A stretch of DNA of 64,000 nucleotides from Symsagittifera roscoffensis (taxonomy: Eukaryota; Xenacoelomorpha; Acoela; Convolutidae): assembly GCF_963678635.1 (NCBI RefSeq), contig NC_087063.1:45798101-45862100 (forward strand). The letters run 5' to 3'. The position numbers and the translations under genes were made by a program. Below are positions 21,651 through 34,050 of the stretch, piece by piece (the stretch's first letter is position 1; each line of letters starts with the position of its first letter). The notes beneath the pieces were generated by a model. That model worked only from the letters and a program-made list of their open reading frames with translations. It was not told the origin of the DNA and did no database searches.

Positions 21651-23747
21651 TCAGGGAGACGGTATGGGTCTTGACCACATCAACGAGCCTCTGTTCGGAC
21701 GTCTCTCCTCTCGACTGGTACTTGTCGTCTCCGATCTAGTGTCCGATCTAGACGTGCTGGCTGTCTCTTTGATTGGGTTGACAGGTCCTATTCTTCTCCT
21801 AGGATGGATGGTCCTCCTCATCGGCGCTTCTCCCAATCGATCCTGTACGTCTGTCCTTTGACCTGGTTCGCTGGAGCTTTGTGGCCTGTAGTTCGTGACG
21901 GCCGGGACCGTGCCCAAGCGTGTTTCCAGGCTAGGAGGCACAAAGGTAGTAATCACCGCGTCACTCACTGTTCCCTCTTCCTTCAGCACTCCTGTGTCAA
22001 AGAGTTCTGCTTCCAGCTCGTCCAACCGCTCTTGGAAGACTCGATTCAACCGAGCTTGTCCTTCGATACTGTCGAAGTGGATGCCGTCCGTGGTCAGTCT
22101 GGCCTGATCCATAGCTCTCAACTCATGTTCGATGTCCATGAGGATCATTCTTCCGGCGTTTCGACTTGCGAGGTTCCTCAGGATGTTATTCCACATGACG
22201 ACTCCCTCAGTATGCCTTCTTCCTGATGCTGTCAGGCTTCTCGCGTTCATTGGCACAAGGCAAACGGTCAGTACCGCGCAATTGAATTTCTGCCAGAGGG
22301 TCGTAAACAAACACACCATCATTGACTCCCATAATGCTTCCTGCTCATCTGAACCTCTGGAGATGTCATTCGTCCCAACTAAGATCATCACATTGGGGAT
22401 CCTCCCTGGATTCATCAGTTCCACCATCCGATATAATTGGGCTATCGTCGCGCCTCCAAAGGCCATCACCGTGGTGACCCACGAGGTCCTCAAATTCGAC
22501 AGCACTCTGACCAAGCTGTCTCCCAATATCAGATGAGATGTCTCGAGTGTTGGTTGCTGCAGGTTTACAGCTGGGCTCCAGGTAGCTCGATTGAAGCAGG
22601 CCCTCGGATCTGTCTCCGGAACTCCCGTGAAATTATATTTCAATTGATTATTCTTTTGCACGTCTATTATGCGAGACACTTTTTTCGCTGGCATCTTCCG
22701 TTCTTTCCTCTCTGGGATTCTCGAGCTCCCAATGAGTGGTGTCACGTCACTTATCCCCTGTCTGATCACGGTCTGGGAGAGTCGTACTTTGCCCGTGTCG
22801 TCAATCGTTCCATAGGGTGCAGTCACCCCGGAACCTGGCGCATTCTTGTTAGCGACCAGTCGTCCAGCTTTCTCTATCAGCTTCCTCACTGTCTGTTCTA
22901 CGATGGGGTCACCCAAGGTGTCACTAGGATCCGGGATTGTTACTCGATTTGTCTCTGCTGGGAGCCGTGCCTCCGTTGTTTGACTCATTTCTCGAAGCGT
23001 CAAGAGCTCCATCGGGGACTGCCCACGAGGAATATCCCTTGCGGGTATCACTTTCTCCACGGCCGTTGTCAATGCCATCTGCTCCGATCGCTCTTTGTAT
23101 TCCTGCCTTAAGCGCTCAATCTCTTGACCCTGCTTTTTGTTGCAGTCTTCAAACAACTTTCTCCACATGTCCCGATCTTCCTCCATCTGGAGCATGCTTC
23201 TGGTCATCTCGTCCAGCTCCTTCTTCGTACTTTTCAGTTCATCGTTCACCTCATCCAGATCTTGCATGGTTTGGTTCGTCTGAACTTTCTGTCCTACTTT
23301 CGCCCTTTTTGGTGGCACAGCTGCTCTCAGTGGTGAACCAGACGAGGTCGCCTCGCTGTTCATCTCCTGATGCATTCTCGTCAGTCCAGGTTTGGGCTTG
23401 GAAGGCATGGGCATCTCACCTGGTTGGTAAGTCCTAGAACTTCCCAATCCAGGCTCATTCGCCAAGTCACTCCCTGAGAGAGCCCCGTTTCTCCACCTCA
23501 TCACTCTCATGTTCGGGCGGTCTAGTACTCCTCTTTCTCCATATGCTACCATCAACAGGACTTCCGTGGGGCGGTCCCCACGGTTGTCGTGCCCCAAGAT
23601 GTTGATCAGGGCGGTCAGCAACATGACTACCTCTGGGTCCTTCAGAGCGAAGTCTCGATCGATCAGCCGACGATAGATCGCATCTATCATCGGTCCTACA
23701 TATGCCTCTGCCAGGTCCATTAATTCATCCAAGTTGAAGTTATCCAT
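21651..23747 (-). CDS. Copy B SGNH/GDSL hydrolase-like protein with coiled coil (about 698 codons)
   Basis: A long frame from the ATG at 23747. N-terminal helical domain (residues 1-130), proline/serine linker, coiled coil at about residues 160-240 (LDEVNDELKSTKKELDEM and similar), then an SGNH domain at about residues 390-580. Visible motifs: HLILGDSLVRVL (GDSLV at 22509-22523), ILVGTNDISRG (22374-22385) and DGIHFDS (22071-22088), i.e. blocks I, III and V. Downstream is an acidic LDELEAELFD helix and a low-complexity tail. It is preceded by a spacer, so it is likely made from its own message or by internal start. Related domains occur in ORF1 of CR1/L2 LINEs. A role in membrane, glycan or acyl-ester hydrolysis would be inference only. 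Confidence 0.78.
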   Translation of the reverse strand: MDNFNLDELMDLAEAYVGPMIDAIYRRLIDRDFALKDPEVVMLLTALINILGHDNRGDRPTEVLLMVAYGERGVLDRPNMRVMRWRNGALSGSDLANEPGLGSSRTYQPGEMPMPSKPKPGLTRMHQEMNSEATSSGSPLRAAVPPKRAKVGQKVQTNQTMQDLDEVNDELKSTKKELDEMTRSMLQMEEDRDMWRKLFEDCNKKQGQEIERLRQEYKERSEQMALTTAVEKVIPARDIPRGQSPMELLTLREMSQTTEARLPAETNRVTIPDPSDTLGDPIVEQTVRKLIEKAGRLVANKNAPGSGVTAPYGTIDDTGKVRLSQTVIRQGISDVTPLIGSSRIPERKERKMPAKKVSRIIDVQKNNQLKYNFTGVPETDPRACFNRATWSPAVNLQQPTLETSHLILGDSLVRVLSNLRTSWVTTVMAFGGATIAQLYRMVELMNPGRIPNVMILVGTNDISRGSDEQEALWESMMVCLFTTLWQKFNCAVLTVCLVPMNARSLTASGRRHTEGVVMWNNILRNLASRNAGRMILMDIEHELRAMDQARLTTDGIHFDSIEGQARLNRVFQERLDELEAELFDTGVLKEEGTVSDAVITTFVPPSLETRLGTVPAVTNYRPQSSSEPGQRTDVQDRLGEAPMRRTIHPRRRIGPVNPIKETASTSRSDTRSETTSTSREERRPNRGSLMWSRPIPSP

Positions 23748-24193
23748 TCTATTCTTTCAAGTTTGATTTGATTCGATTCAATTCCAAGGTTTTGACTCAA
23801 GTGAGTAATTAAATGATCAATCAGGATCTAGAAAAGAAGTCACAAATATCACACTTGTCAGTTTCACCTTAACATATATCGTTAAAATTTGCTTAAAAAC
23901 AGTTCAGATAAAAAGATATTTATCCTAAAAATTTATTAAAATCAATTGGTCTCTAAAGTTTTGGAATTCGACCTAAGATTGGACAGTCCAAACTTTGGAT
24001 CTATTCCTAAGATCGTCATTTAGTTGTTCATGGTCACTAACCCCTACTTACCCATGATCTTAATAACCTAACACATAACATAACATAACATAACATAACA
24101 TAACACATATTACATACAACTTAGTCTTTGGCCTAACACCCTCTCGCACATCACTCAGCCTATACTTAAGTAATATTTCTTATGTAGGTATAC
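23748..24193 (-). other. Copy B non-coding spacer with ATAAC pentamer repeat
   Basis: The spacer lies between the macrodomain tail and the SGNH protein, at the same place as 7484-7915 in copy A. It holds about six tandem CATAA/ATAAC units at 24074-24104. No coding frame is supported. Confidence 0.6.
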
Positions 24194-25140
24194 TTATATA
24201 TTCGTATCAGAGATTATCACGTGTACAAGCGCGTACAATTCCCGAGGATGCAGTCTTCCTCTGTTTGGATCGTACACTGGAAGTGAGAGCTCCTTCACGT
24301 CCATTTCGACAAGGAAGTCCCTCAGCCTCGTCAAGGACAAGGGTAGGTTCTCTGGGTCCACGTGCTGCTTCTCCGTCGCCCTCGTTACCAAGAAGCATAA
24401 GTATTTTCCCGGTATCTGCGACGCCGCCGGAGGTAAGGCTGCTACGCCCCCTATCCCTGGTCTTTGCTTCCAAAGGAATTCCACGTTTTTGTATTCTCTC
24501 TTAAAATCTGCCGCTAACGCTGTCCTAAAACTCATGTCTGCTGTGATTGCTATCGCACATGTTCTATTTGTGAGTATGAAATCACTGTCTGTTAGTATTA
24601 TGTTACTTGAATATTCATTTGGTAAGTTAAAATATGACTCAACCACCCTGCCTATGTCAGGTTTCTTAGGTTCTTCGCCTGTTTCTGCTTCTAAGTCTCC
24701 TGTTTCTCTTGCTATTCTTAATTTTTTTATTATCAAGTTTTCAGTGTGGGTAAGTCCTACCCCCACTCCCCGGACAAAAATATCCATCGACGTCCCCGTC
24801 GACCGCATACCGGGTATCAAGTCGAGGTTAGAAACTGGAATGAGTAGTCGTCCTTCCTGGGCAGCCCAGGAAGGATCATCTCGTTCGGTCTTGATGTAAT
24901 TCATGCTTCCACGATCTACGTCTTGAATCGTGACACTGGTCTCCTCAGGATCCGAGGTCGTTTCATTCAGCCACTCTTAGACACGCAGGTTCGTCAAGTC
25001 TTGTTCATATGACTGCTGTTGCTCGTCGTCGAATTCTACCTCGGGTTTCGACCAGTCGTCAACCCACTCATCGTCGTGATCATCAACTATGTCAATGTCT
25101 TGGGACACAGTTATTTCCTCTAGACCCACTAATTCCTCCA
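24194..25140 (-). CDS. Copy B pol tail with TARG1/OARD1-like macrodomain
   Basis: Residues in the order NIILTDSDFIL, AIAITADMSFRTALAADFKR, GKYLCFLVTR, LTRLRDFLVEMDVKELSLP, VYDPNRGRL and HVIISDTNI match the copy A block and, strand for strand, vertebrate OARD1 (TARG1). The macrodomain covers about 24200-24620. It is preceded by IFVRGVGVGLTHTEN, whose coding bases (24744-24783) are identical over 40 nt to copy A. Retention of a recognisable macrodomain in two diverged copies suggests it was part of the ancestral element rather than a chance insertion. Part of a fossil. Confidence 0.75.
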
Positions 25141-27950
25141 CTATCTTCTTCTACTATCTTGTAGATCTATCCTATCCACTACAAAGTCGTCACCGTAAGG
25201 ATTGTATTTCTTTCTTGGTCTCGTCCCGTCCTTCTGACGAGTCTGTATCGTGAACGGAAGATCCGGTTCCAAGTTCTTGGGAACCTCTATCTGTTCGGGA
25301 TCCTGCCAATCTTCCTCTGCGTAGGGTAAGGTTTCATCGTCCGCTTCGATCTGTTCGTTTGGATCCAGGTCCAGCGGTGTATCCGTACCTTCCTCTACGA
25401 CTTCGTTTCCATCGTTCTTCTCCCTGATGCCTTTTTCATTGACCTCACAAGCAGGATTCATCATTAGATAATCCCCTTCTGCCATGTCTGCAGGTATACA
25501 CCAGTCTTCTGTCGATGGATTGTGTGGCTTGATGTTCTCGTAGTGGTCGGCTCGGCCAGTACTCAGTCTATAAAAGCGTCCCTCCTGGTAATCATGAAGG
25601 GTCCCCTTCACTTTTTTAGGAGCTTTTTTCGTCCCTTTCGGTGGTATAACGTTCTGAAATACCCATACGTAGTCTCCCACCGAGTAAGCCTTTGCACCAG
25701 CTGCTTTCTTGTCGAATCCTTTCCTCTGTCTTGCCTGTGCCTGCTGAGTATTTCGTCTACACAAATCGTTCAACTCCTGTTGGCGTCTGATCACATCCCT
25801 CACGTAGACCTGTGGGGACGTTTTCTTTTCCTCAAATTCTGGGTAGAAGAAGGTTAAGGGTAAAGACTTTTCGTGTCCAGTTAGCATCATGTGTGGACTG
25901 ACTCCGGTGGTGGAGTGTTGCGTGCTGTTATATGCTCCCATCACCTGTGGAAGGTATCTGTCCCAATCGGTCATGTACCTGGAACAATATACTCTTAGCA
26001 TCGACACTAACGTCCTATTCTGTCTTTCCACTAAGCCATTCGTCTGAGGGTGGTATGTCGTAGAGTGAGCCTGAGCGACCTGTGAGCGTCTCATAAGCTC
26101 TTTCGTAAGCTCTCCTACGAAAGCTGTTCCATTATCCGAGTTAAACGTCATCGGACAACCATGTCTTGCTATCCACGTATTGATCAGGTGGTCGCATGTC
26201 TCTTCCGCCGAGGCAGTTATGCAGGGCACGGCCTCTGCATACTTCGTAAAATGATCTATCATGACCAGCACCTGATTGTAACCATTGTCTGTCATGCATA
26301 TCTTTTGGTGATCTATTTGCACCACCTCGTTGAATTCAGACGACTCGGTCGATTGTAAAGGAAATTGCAACTTCCTTGGATCCTTGACCTGTTGGCATGA
26401 CAGACATGCTGTTACCCATTTCTCGCATGCCTTTTTCATCCCAGGCAACTCAAAGCGCTTCAGGATCCTCTGATAAACTTTGTCGATCCCCTGATGGCCC
26501 ATTTGATCATGTGACCTGAATAATAGTTCTGTCTGATAGAGTTGCGGTAACACTATCGCGTTATGCTTGTATAGGACTCTGTCTTCCTCCCTTCTTTTGC
26601 AAGCCACAATCCCGTCCTTGTTCAAATATAACCTCCCTTCCTTCTGCTTGAAGTATTGTCTCAGGATACTATAACTATCTTCCTCGAGGTCCTCTTTATC
26701 CGGCGAACCATTCTCGATCCAGCTTTTCAGGTTGCTTGTCATGCGATCATTTCTCTGCGCCCTTAGAAGGTCCGAGAGTCGGTATCTCGCCTTTAAGTAC
26801 GTCTTCATGACCCTCATCTGACTATTCAGCTCGTTGGGCTGGTGTGTGTCTTCTTCCATCTTAACGCACCAAATCTTCACCAACGGCTGTGTTTCTTGTT
26901 TAAACGGCTGAAGATCAGTCCTGACTACCTCTTTCTGCGGCAACAGGCTTATCGAACGTTTCGATACCGCTATTGTCTCCAAGTCATCCGCTGCGTTGTC
27001 AAAGACTCTTTCGCTTGGTATAAGGTAGCGATCGCTGTCAGGATCCTGGTACACCTCTCTGTCCAGGTCCCTTGCCCGAGTTTCCACTAGTAGCGGGTGT
27101 ATCGCTAGTTCTGACAGTTCTGATCCCGAACTCGAGTTCCTGTCTGAATAGGTGTCCATTCCTGAGTTTCGGGAATCATCATCCGTCAAAGAGGTTGTGC
27201 TGGAGACTGCACGCTCCTCCAGATCATGTCTGTGCCGCCTTCGCATCCACCTGAACTCCCCGGACAAAACCTTGTTCTCTAGGTCCTGTTTCTCATCAGG
27301 AGTTTTCCCGTCTATCTCAGACTCCCCGGACAAATTTTCTTGTCCCGGGTGTTGATCTTGTGATCGCTGGTTCTTCTCATCATCCGTCTCCTCGGACAAA
27401 TAGTCTTGCAGCAAATTTTGTTCCACCTCTTCACCCTCCTTATCCCGGTCCACAGAGGTGACGGTTTTCTTTCGCTTGCTGCTCCCATGTTCTTTCTGTC
27501 CGTAAGAAGTACTGGTTAAAATCTCTTGGGGTATTGAGGATACTAGTTGTTGAACTATTGTCCTACAATCCCTCTCGTTCTCTTCATGCTGTCGTCTGGA
27601 CGGCATGATCTTCACCTTCTCACTGATTGTTAGCGATGCCACTGCTGCTGTCCACTCGGGGTCATCTCTGGTCACTTCTTTTTCTAACAATCCACCCAGC
27701 ATCCGCATCACTTGCGGTGTGACTTGCACCGTCTTATCCAATAATGAGAGGCTGTTTATGTTCATGCGAGAGAGTTCTTGCTGGACCAGGTTCGAGCGCA
27801 GCAACAGATCCAAGGGGACCGGGTCCTTCATGATATGATCTTTATCTTGGCTGCTTTCTCTACAGGTAACTCAGGGTGCCCTGGAATTGGATGTCCAGAC
27901 TTATCCAACCACCTCGTTAAGGGAAGCGCTTCATAAGTTTCTTTGTCCAG
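25141..27950 (-). CDS. Copy B pol: acidic linker and integrase
   Basis: The linker after RNase H holds two GTCCGGGGAGT strings on the minus strand (27255-27269 and 27321-27334), read as LSGE in protein. The integrase has the H2C2 finger (HDQMGHQGIDK, CLSCQQVKD) at about 26390-26520, the core with IDH, SDNG and HPQTNGLVERQNR at about 25900-26330, and the C-terminal SH3-like region (YVWVFQNVIPPKGTKK, YENIKPH) at about 25540-25680. It corresponds to 3961-6260 in copy A. Confidence 0.9.
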
Positions 27951-30330
27951 AAATGAGAATCCCTCCTTTATTTCCGCCTGATTGGCCTGCTTCTGCTCCA
28001 ATCTTTCATAGAACTCAGTTTTCTTGCTGAGGCTGTCAGCATTCTGGTGTTTATCTCGCATCATATGTTCAATTATCATATGGTAGCCATCCAATCTGAC
28101 TATCCATCTACCAATATAACTCTGATCCATCGAGTAGGTCTTCAACCAGGATAACGCTCTGTTGTCCACGCGTAACTTGAAGGGAGCGCTCCCCAAGTAT
28201 GCACGGTACTTTTCCACGAAGGTGACTACTGCAAACATTTCTGCTTTTGGTGCGCCATATTTCATCTCTGTGTCACTCAAGACCTTGCTGCCGTATGCAA
28301 TGGGACGGAGAACTGTTCTTCCGTTCCATTCTTGCTCTTGATGCAAGATTCCTGAGATGGCCACCACCGATGCGTCTGTGTCGAGAACATACATGCCCTT
28401 TTCTGTAGGCATGCCCAGCACTGGCGCTTCGCACAGTTCCCGCTTTATGTTCTCGAAAGCAACCTGTGCCTCATCGTTCCATTCGAACTTTTTCCCCTTG
28501 TCGCGCAGCAGCTTCTGCATCGGATACACCTTGTCCGCATATCCTTTTATGAATTCTGGGTAGTAATTGGCAAACCCCAGGAAGCTCAGGAGCTGTGTGT
28601 CCGTTCTGAGGGCCTTCCATGTCATCACTGCTTCCTTTTCTTCCGTGTCCGGCCTCACACCATGCCTATCCACCATTCTTCCCAGGTACTTTATCGAATC
28701 CCTAAGGATTTCACATTTCGATGGTTTGCACTTCAATCCTGCTCTTTTCATGCATCCAAAGACCTCATCGAGCCTATCAATGTGGTCCTCCAGGTTCGGT
28801 GTCGCTATGACTACGTCATCCACGTAACACATCACGAGATTCCCGTACTTCTTGGTCACTCTCGTCAAAGCCTGACCCATCAGTCGTTGAAAAGTAGCCG
28901 TTGCATTGCACAAGCCGAAGGGCGTCCTCTTCCACTGGTACAATCCCAATTCGCACGCGAATCCGGTTTTCTCTCTGTCCTTCTTTCGCAGAGGGACCTG
29001 CCAGAAGGCAGAACCTAAGTCCAATGTGGTGAAGAACTTGGCATCACCAAGCTTAGATAGGCTCTCGTCTATTCGTGGTATCGGGTACGCATCTTTTATC
29101 GTTACCGCGTTCAAGTAACGAAAGTCGCAACAAAATCTAAGCTGCCCCCTTTTTTTTCGCCATTACTACCCCGCAAGCCCATGGCAAATTAGAGGGTTCT
29201 ATCATGTCGTATTCAAGCAACATTTCTATTTCCGCTCGGCACGCCTCCGATTTGTGTGGCGTCATTCGCCTTGCGCCTTCCCTATGGGGAACGGCGCCCT
29301 CTTCTAGTTCGATTTCGTGTTCGACGAAATTACAACAACCGATATCCGCCTTATGTTTTGAAAATACATCTGCGTTCCGATTTAGGAGGTCCCGCAATTT
29401 TTCGAAATCTCCCTCACCTATTTTCCCTTTTAAATGTTCTATCTCTGGCAAAACCGGTTTGTCAGATTCTAGTTCATATGACGAAGAGCGTTCTGGAAAA
29501 TTCGAGCAGCTTGATAAGCCGTCGTCCGTTTCGGATTTCATTGAAAACAATTTATGAATAGAATTTAATTCATTTATCCTCTTTAAAATTTTATCTTTAT
29601 TGGCATGATAAGGACAGTCTTTCACACTATATTTCTTCAAGTTTTGTGTCTCCTCATAGTCGGTCCTCATCGGCAAAGCGTAGCCAAGCTTCTTTCCACG
29701 CTGGATTGAAACCGTGATGTCCAGTGTGTTCAACAACACACTGGCACACAGTCCGTTTCGCGTTACCGAGAAGCTCCGGCCTAAAATCACCGAACTCTGA
29801 CTATTTGGATTCGGTACTAAGCAAATCTGTTTACTATCACTTAACGAATTCAAATTTCTCATTCTAAAAACTGCTACCACAGCTTGTCCTGGTTGTAATT
29901 TTACTTTCCTATCCAAAAAAATTGGTACCTTGTTTTCGTCTGTTATTATCCTATTAATTGGTCTCTTAACATACTTTCGGTCCGGGTTCCTAATCCGTAT
30001 CAGACCGTTGTTCAAGTCAATCATCACGTCAAAATTCCTGACAAAAACTCTGCCCAAGATGAATTGGTCGGCGTCGTCCAGATTCTCTACCACCAGGAAG
30101 CTCATCCAAAGATCCCGTCCTCCCATGTGGAGGACCATTATTGGTGTTCTTCCGGCTACGTAGATAGCTCCTCGATTGGCTGCGGCCAGTCGGAGATTCG
30201 TAGGAATCAGATCTTCCCGCGTGAAGCCCATTCTTTCCCAAGTTTTTATCGGCATCACACTCACTACCGCTCCTGTGTCCAGAAGCCCTGTGACTCCGAT
30301 TTTTGTTCCGTTGGTGTCGAGCAGATGTGC
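27951..30330 (-). CDS. Copy B pol: protease, reverse transcriptase, RNase H
   Basis: The protease motif DTGA lies at 30268-30279 (minus). The RT has TTLDLGSAFWQVPL, the PFGLCNATATFQRLM block and YVDD at 28815-28826. RNase H has TDASVVAISGILHQEQ, DNRALSWLK and ADSLS. The amino-acid sequence is close to copy A throughout. Standard Ty3/Gypsy pol functions. Part of a fossil. Confidence 0.92.
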
Positions 30331-30699
30331 TGTCACATCTGCTCCATATCCAATGTGTACCGCGTCTTGTTCCATCACGACGTCATGGCCTATCCTGCGG
30401 ACTTTGAGTTCCTCCTCACCCAAATAGATCTGCCCCATTTGGTCATCATCTGTTGTTACATAAGTCCTGGTGTAGATACTGATTCCATCCACGTTCAGCA
30501 TTATTTGATACGGCCCATTGACCTCCAGGTAGCGTCCATGAAGTTTCTTCATGCGAGGGCCACCCGTCGTTAGTAGTGCTCGCACAGCTCTCGACTCGGT
30601 GCGTGGCTCCACCTGCCTCAGATAATCTGCATATGTGTCCAAATGCATCAAAGTGAACACGGATGGTTCACTCAGATTTCTTATTACCTGGTGTCCAGC

Positions 30700-33291
30700 C
30701 ACTGAGATTATCGACTGTATCTTGTTTCCTTGCGGCACCATGCCGAACCTCTTACCGGAGATCACTTTAAGTTTCATGTTCAAACTGCTTGGTGCTTTCG
30801 TTTCTTCGAACTCCGTTGCTTCGAAGGTATTCAGTTGCTCCTGAAGTTTCTCATTTTCCAGTTCAAGTTTCGCTTTTTGTTCGATCTCTTTCGTCACCAA
30901 TTCCTGCTGTACTCTATTTAGAGCATCCCTCGCGGCTGCCTTATAATCGATCTTGAAGTCATCAGCCGCAGTTGCTGGTTCCGGCTCACGTGTCTCCTCT
31001 GTTACCGCTTGCATTTTCTTTGCCGCCAGCTCTTGAGGTTTATCCTTTCTGCGTGCCTCCGCTTCACTCAAAAGTCTAGCCTTGCTGGCTTTCACTCCTG
31101 ACAAAGCTTCTTCATGTCTTGGATGCTTGATGTCTGCCACTGCATCCCAGAATTGCGGACAATCTGATTTAAAAAGACCTTCCAAGTTGCAAAAGAAACA
31201 CCTCGGGCCGAATTTCGCAATTACTCCTCTCATGAAATCCTCAGGGTCCAATTCTGACGCATCTTCGTCCTCGAGGCTAAAGCCTATAGCTTTCATGCCT
31301 TGTTTGTAAGCTCGGCATGCTGACACATGATGGTCCGTTGAACTGCAATTGGCACAAGAGCGTCTCTTGTCCATATAATCCCTCGATTTGTACCAATTGT
31401 TCCCTTGGTTTGCTGGTCCGTTATCAAAATTGCCATAATTTCTCTTGTAGTATCCAGACCTCGAAGGAGGTTTCAACAAAATATACTCTTTTGACTTGAG
31501 CCTCAACTCCTCCGGTGTTGGCGCATTGGTTGATAGTGGTGTGTAATGTGTTGCTAGCATCGTAAGAAGTTCATCATTCTTCACACCATCGATGAATTTT
31601 GAGGCTACGGCCAGGTTCATCCTTCGGTTTGACTCATCCGGTTGGCTGCGTCTTCTCAGCATTTCCAAATCATCGAGAAATTTGTCTATCGTTTCATCTT
31701 CTCGTTGCCTCCGTTTCTCGAAGCGCATCATCGCCTGGTGCCCCTGCACCCCTGATCCGAAACGGTTTAACAAGATTTCGAAGATTTTCTCAGCAGTGTC
31801 ACGTTGATATTGCTTCTTGGCCATGACACAGTTCAGGGCTGTCCCATCTAAGTTGCTGGTGAGCGCACTGCATTCCTGTCTCTCCGACAAGTCCTCTTCC
31901 TCGAAATGCAGCTTCATCACCTCTATCCAGGTATCAATACAGCCATCAGATTCGTCTTTATAGCATCTTGGTTTCTTAAAGACTCTTCTGGACTTCTCAC
32001 TGCGTTCATTGGTTCTGGATAACCTTGTCAGGAATGTCTCCAAAGACCTGTTTAGGGGTTCAAATGCTGTGGCCATTGTCGTAGCATCTATTGAGTGTCT
32101 CGCTTGAGTGTCCTCACACCTCGTCAAAGGCTCCGTATGCGGTGCATCCCTGCAATCCGAATTGCCGTGAGGGTTTCCCGCTTGGGTGTCCTCATGACAC
32201 CTCTTCGGGCTTGCATGCCCCCTGTTACCGGAATCACTTCTCCCAGTCGCATGTGTGCCTTGCGTTGGTCGCTCGTTAGAGGTCTGTCTGTTCCCCATTG
32301 AACTTGCTCTACTGTTCCGGCCCCATGCTCCATTACCCCTTGTGGCATAGCCTGATGAACTGCCCCTGCCTCTAGTGGATCCATACGTCTTCCTCTTCTG
32401 ATGTTCATTGAAGTTCACCCTCGGTTCCCTGCTGGGACCTCCCGAGTTCGGTTCGCCTTCTTTTGGTCCACTCTTGCTGCTTAGTAGCCCGTCCAACCTA
32501 TCCATGATAGCCTGAGTTCGCCTCTCCATCATCGCGTCTATCTTTGTGTCAAGAGTCCCAAGAGACTGCTCTTGCTGAATTCTTAACTTCTCCATGTCGT
32601 CTCTTAAGCGTAACTCTCGCTGTTCCGCCTCTCTTGTCATTCGCGATAAGTTCTTCGCCATATGATCGTCCGTTCTTTCTTTCAAGCGTTTTTCGCTCCT
32701 GCCAACTTCTTGTCTATTGCGGTTTATTTCTTCCCGCAGACTTTCTCTTTCAATGTGAACTGCTCCTTCTAGTTCACTTATCCTTATTGACATCTGTTCA
32801 TTTTGTTCTCCTAAACTGTCCACTATGTTGTTTAAGGCTTCTTCTAGTGCTGCCCCGTTATTCACGAGTGGCGTTACTAGCGGCGGTGCAACCCTGTCGC
32901 TCCCAGGTAGCTTCGTGCTGGTCGAGATCCGAGCCTTGACTCTCTGTCTCGACGTCTTTTCCTCATCTATTTCAGGATCCGCTAACGCATTGCCTAGCCC
33001 TCTGGTTCTACTCTCTCCAGGTTGTGGCTCTGAACTTGTCATAATCGCGAAGTCTTTCGACTGGCCCGGTGTGTTTGTCTCTTTGCTTATCGTTGTCACT
33101 ACACCAAATTTGTCCATGGTTCCAGTCTCTCTTCCGACGTATGCCTCATTCTCCTGGATCGAACTATTGAGGCTGACTTGAGATCCAAAGTCCCCTTGCT
33201 CCTCTTCATCCTCTTCCTCCTGGGATTCAACTTCGTTTCCTGCGCCTCCTCCCATGGTGAATGGAAAGATGTTTCCGAAGGTGTTCTTCAT
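30700..33291 (-). CDS. Copy B gag (full length view)
   Basis: From the ATG at 33291: an acidic N-terminal region (EEEDEEEQ), a coiled coil at about residues 150-260, an Arg/Gly/Ser-rich basic region (about 290-400), then the capsid-like retrotransposon gag block (NLDGTALNCV, LLNRFGSG, HQAMMRFEKRRQRED; about residues 460-620), followed by the CCHC knuckle region (about 31155-31355) and a Lys/Glu linker to the protease. About 450 residues before the capsid block is long for Ty3/Gypsy gag. It begins immediately after the small ORF0. Confidence 0.82.
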
Positions 33292-33755
33292 TCTTTCTGA
33301 GAACGACGATGACGTTGTTTCCCAGTTCTGCCTGCCATCATAGTGTTTTCTGTCGGAGATCTTCTCGTTGCCGCTACTTCAGTTGAGATGTCGGACAGTT
33401 CCGACATCTCTTCTCGATCCAGCGTCCCGGTGGAAGTGGCAAAATCAAGGCCTTGTTCTACCGGAGTAGATTCACTCGCCAGCCTTCTGCCTCTCCCTTC
33501 CAGTGCATTTACTTCCTGGTTGTCGTTCATGGTATGGTCCGTATTGACCTCTACTTCTAACAGTTCTTTTCGCTCTTCTGAGGTCTTCTGACTTCTCGTT
33601 TCAACCATTCTGCCTGAAACCGTTTCCCGTTTGTCGGACCGGGATCGCTTGATCCAATCCACAAAAGGATCGGTCATCGTTCTTCTTTGCATTTCAGGTA
33701 TGAATTTCCTAGAGCTATTACCTCGTTTTGGTATCCTTGACTTGTCTAGACTCAT
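33288..33755 (-). CDS. Copy B ORF0, small basic protein before gag
   Basis: 155 codons from the ATG at 33755, rich in Arg, Lys and Ser at both ends, with MVETRSQKTSEERKELL in the middle. No domain recognised. Its end overlaps the gag start by the four bases ATGA, an arrangement that elsewhere allows termination followed by re-initiation. That part is outside the window for copy A, so conservation cannot be checked here. It could also be part of a longer gag precursor made by another route. Confidence 0.5.
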   Translation of the reverse strand: MSLDKSRIPKRGNSSRKFIPEMQRRTMTDPFVDWIKRSRSDKRETVSGRMVETRSQKTSEERKELLEVEVNTDHTMNDNQEVNALEGRGRRLASESTPVEQGLDFATSTGTLDREEMSELSDISTEVAATRRSPTENTMMAGRTGKQRHRRSQKE

Positions 33756-34046
33756 TCTCTATTTGTCACTTCTTAATGCCTATAATTTAACTCGATTGCT
33801 AGAGACCTTATAGTTTTATTAACAATAATAATGACACAACACAATAAATTTCACAAGATTCTATTAAATAGTGACCACGAATCCCTGTATGTTATCAGAG
33901 TACAGTATATATAAAATTTATTCACACTAACCGATTATCGGTCGTGAGATTTGAAAACTAGCACAATATGATGTTATCAGTCAATTTAAAAGATAGTGTA
34001 CTCACTACCCAATCAAGCACAATTTATGTTGATTTAAAATCAAGAA

Positions 34047-34050
<4 letters not shown>

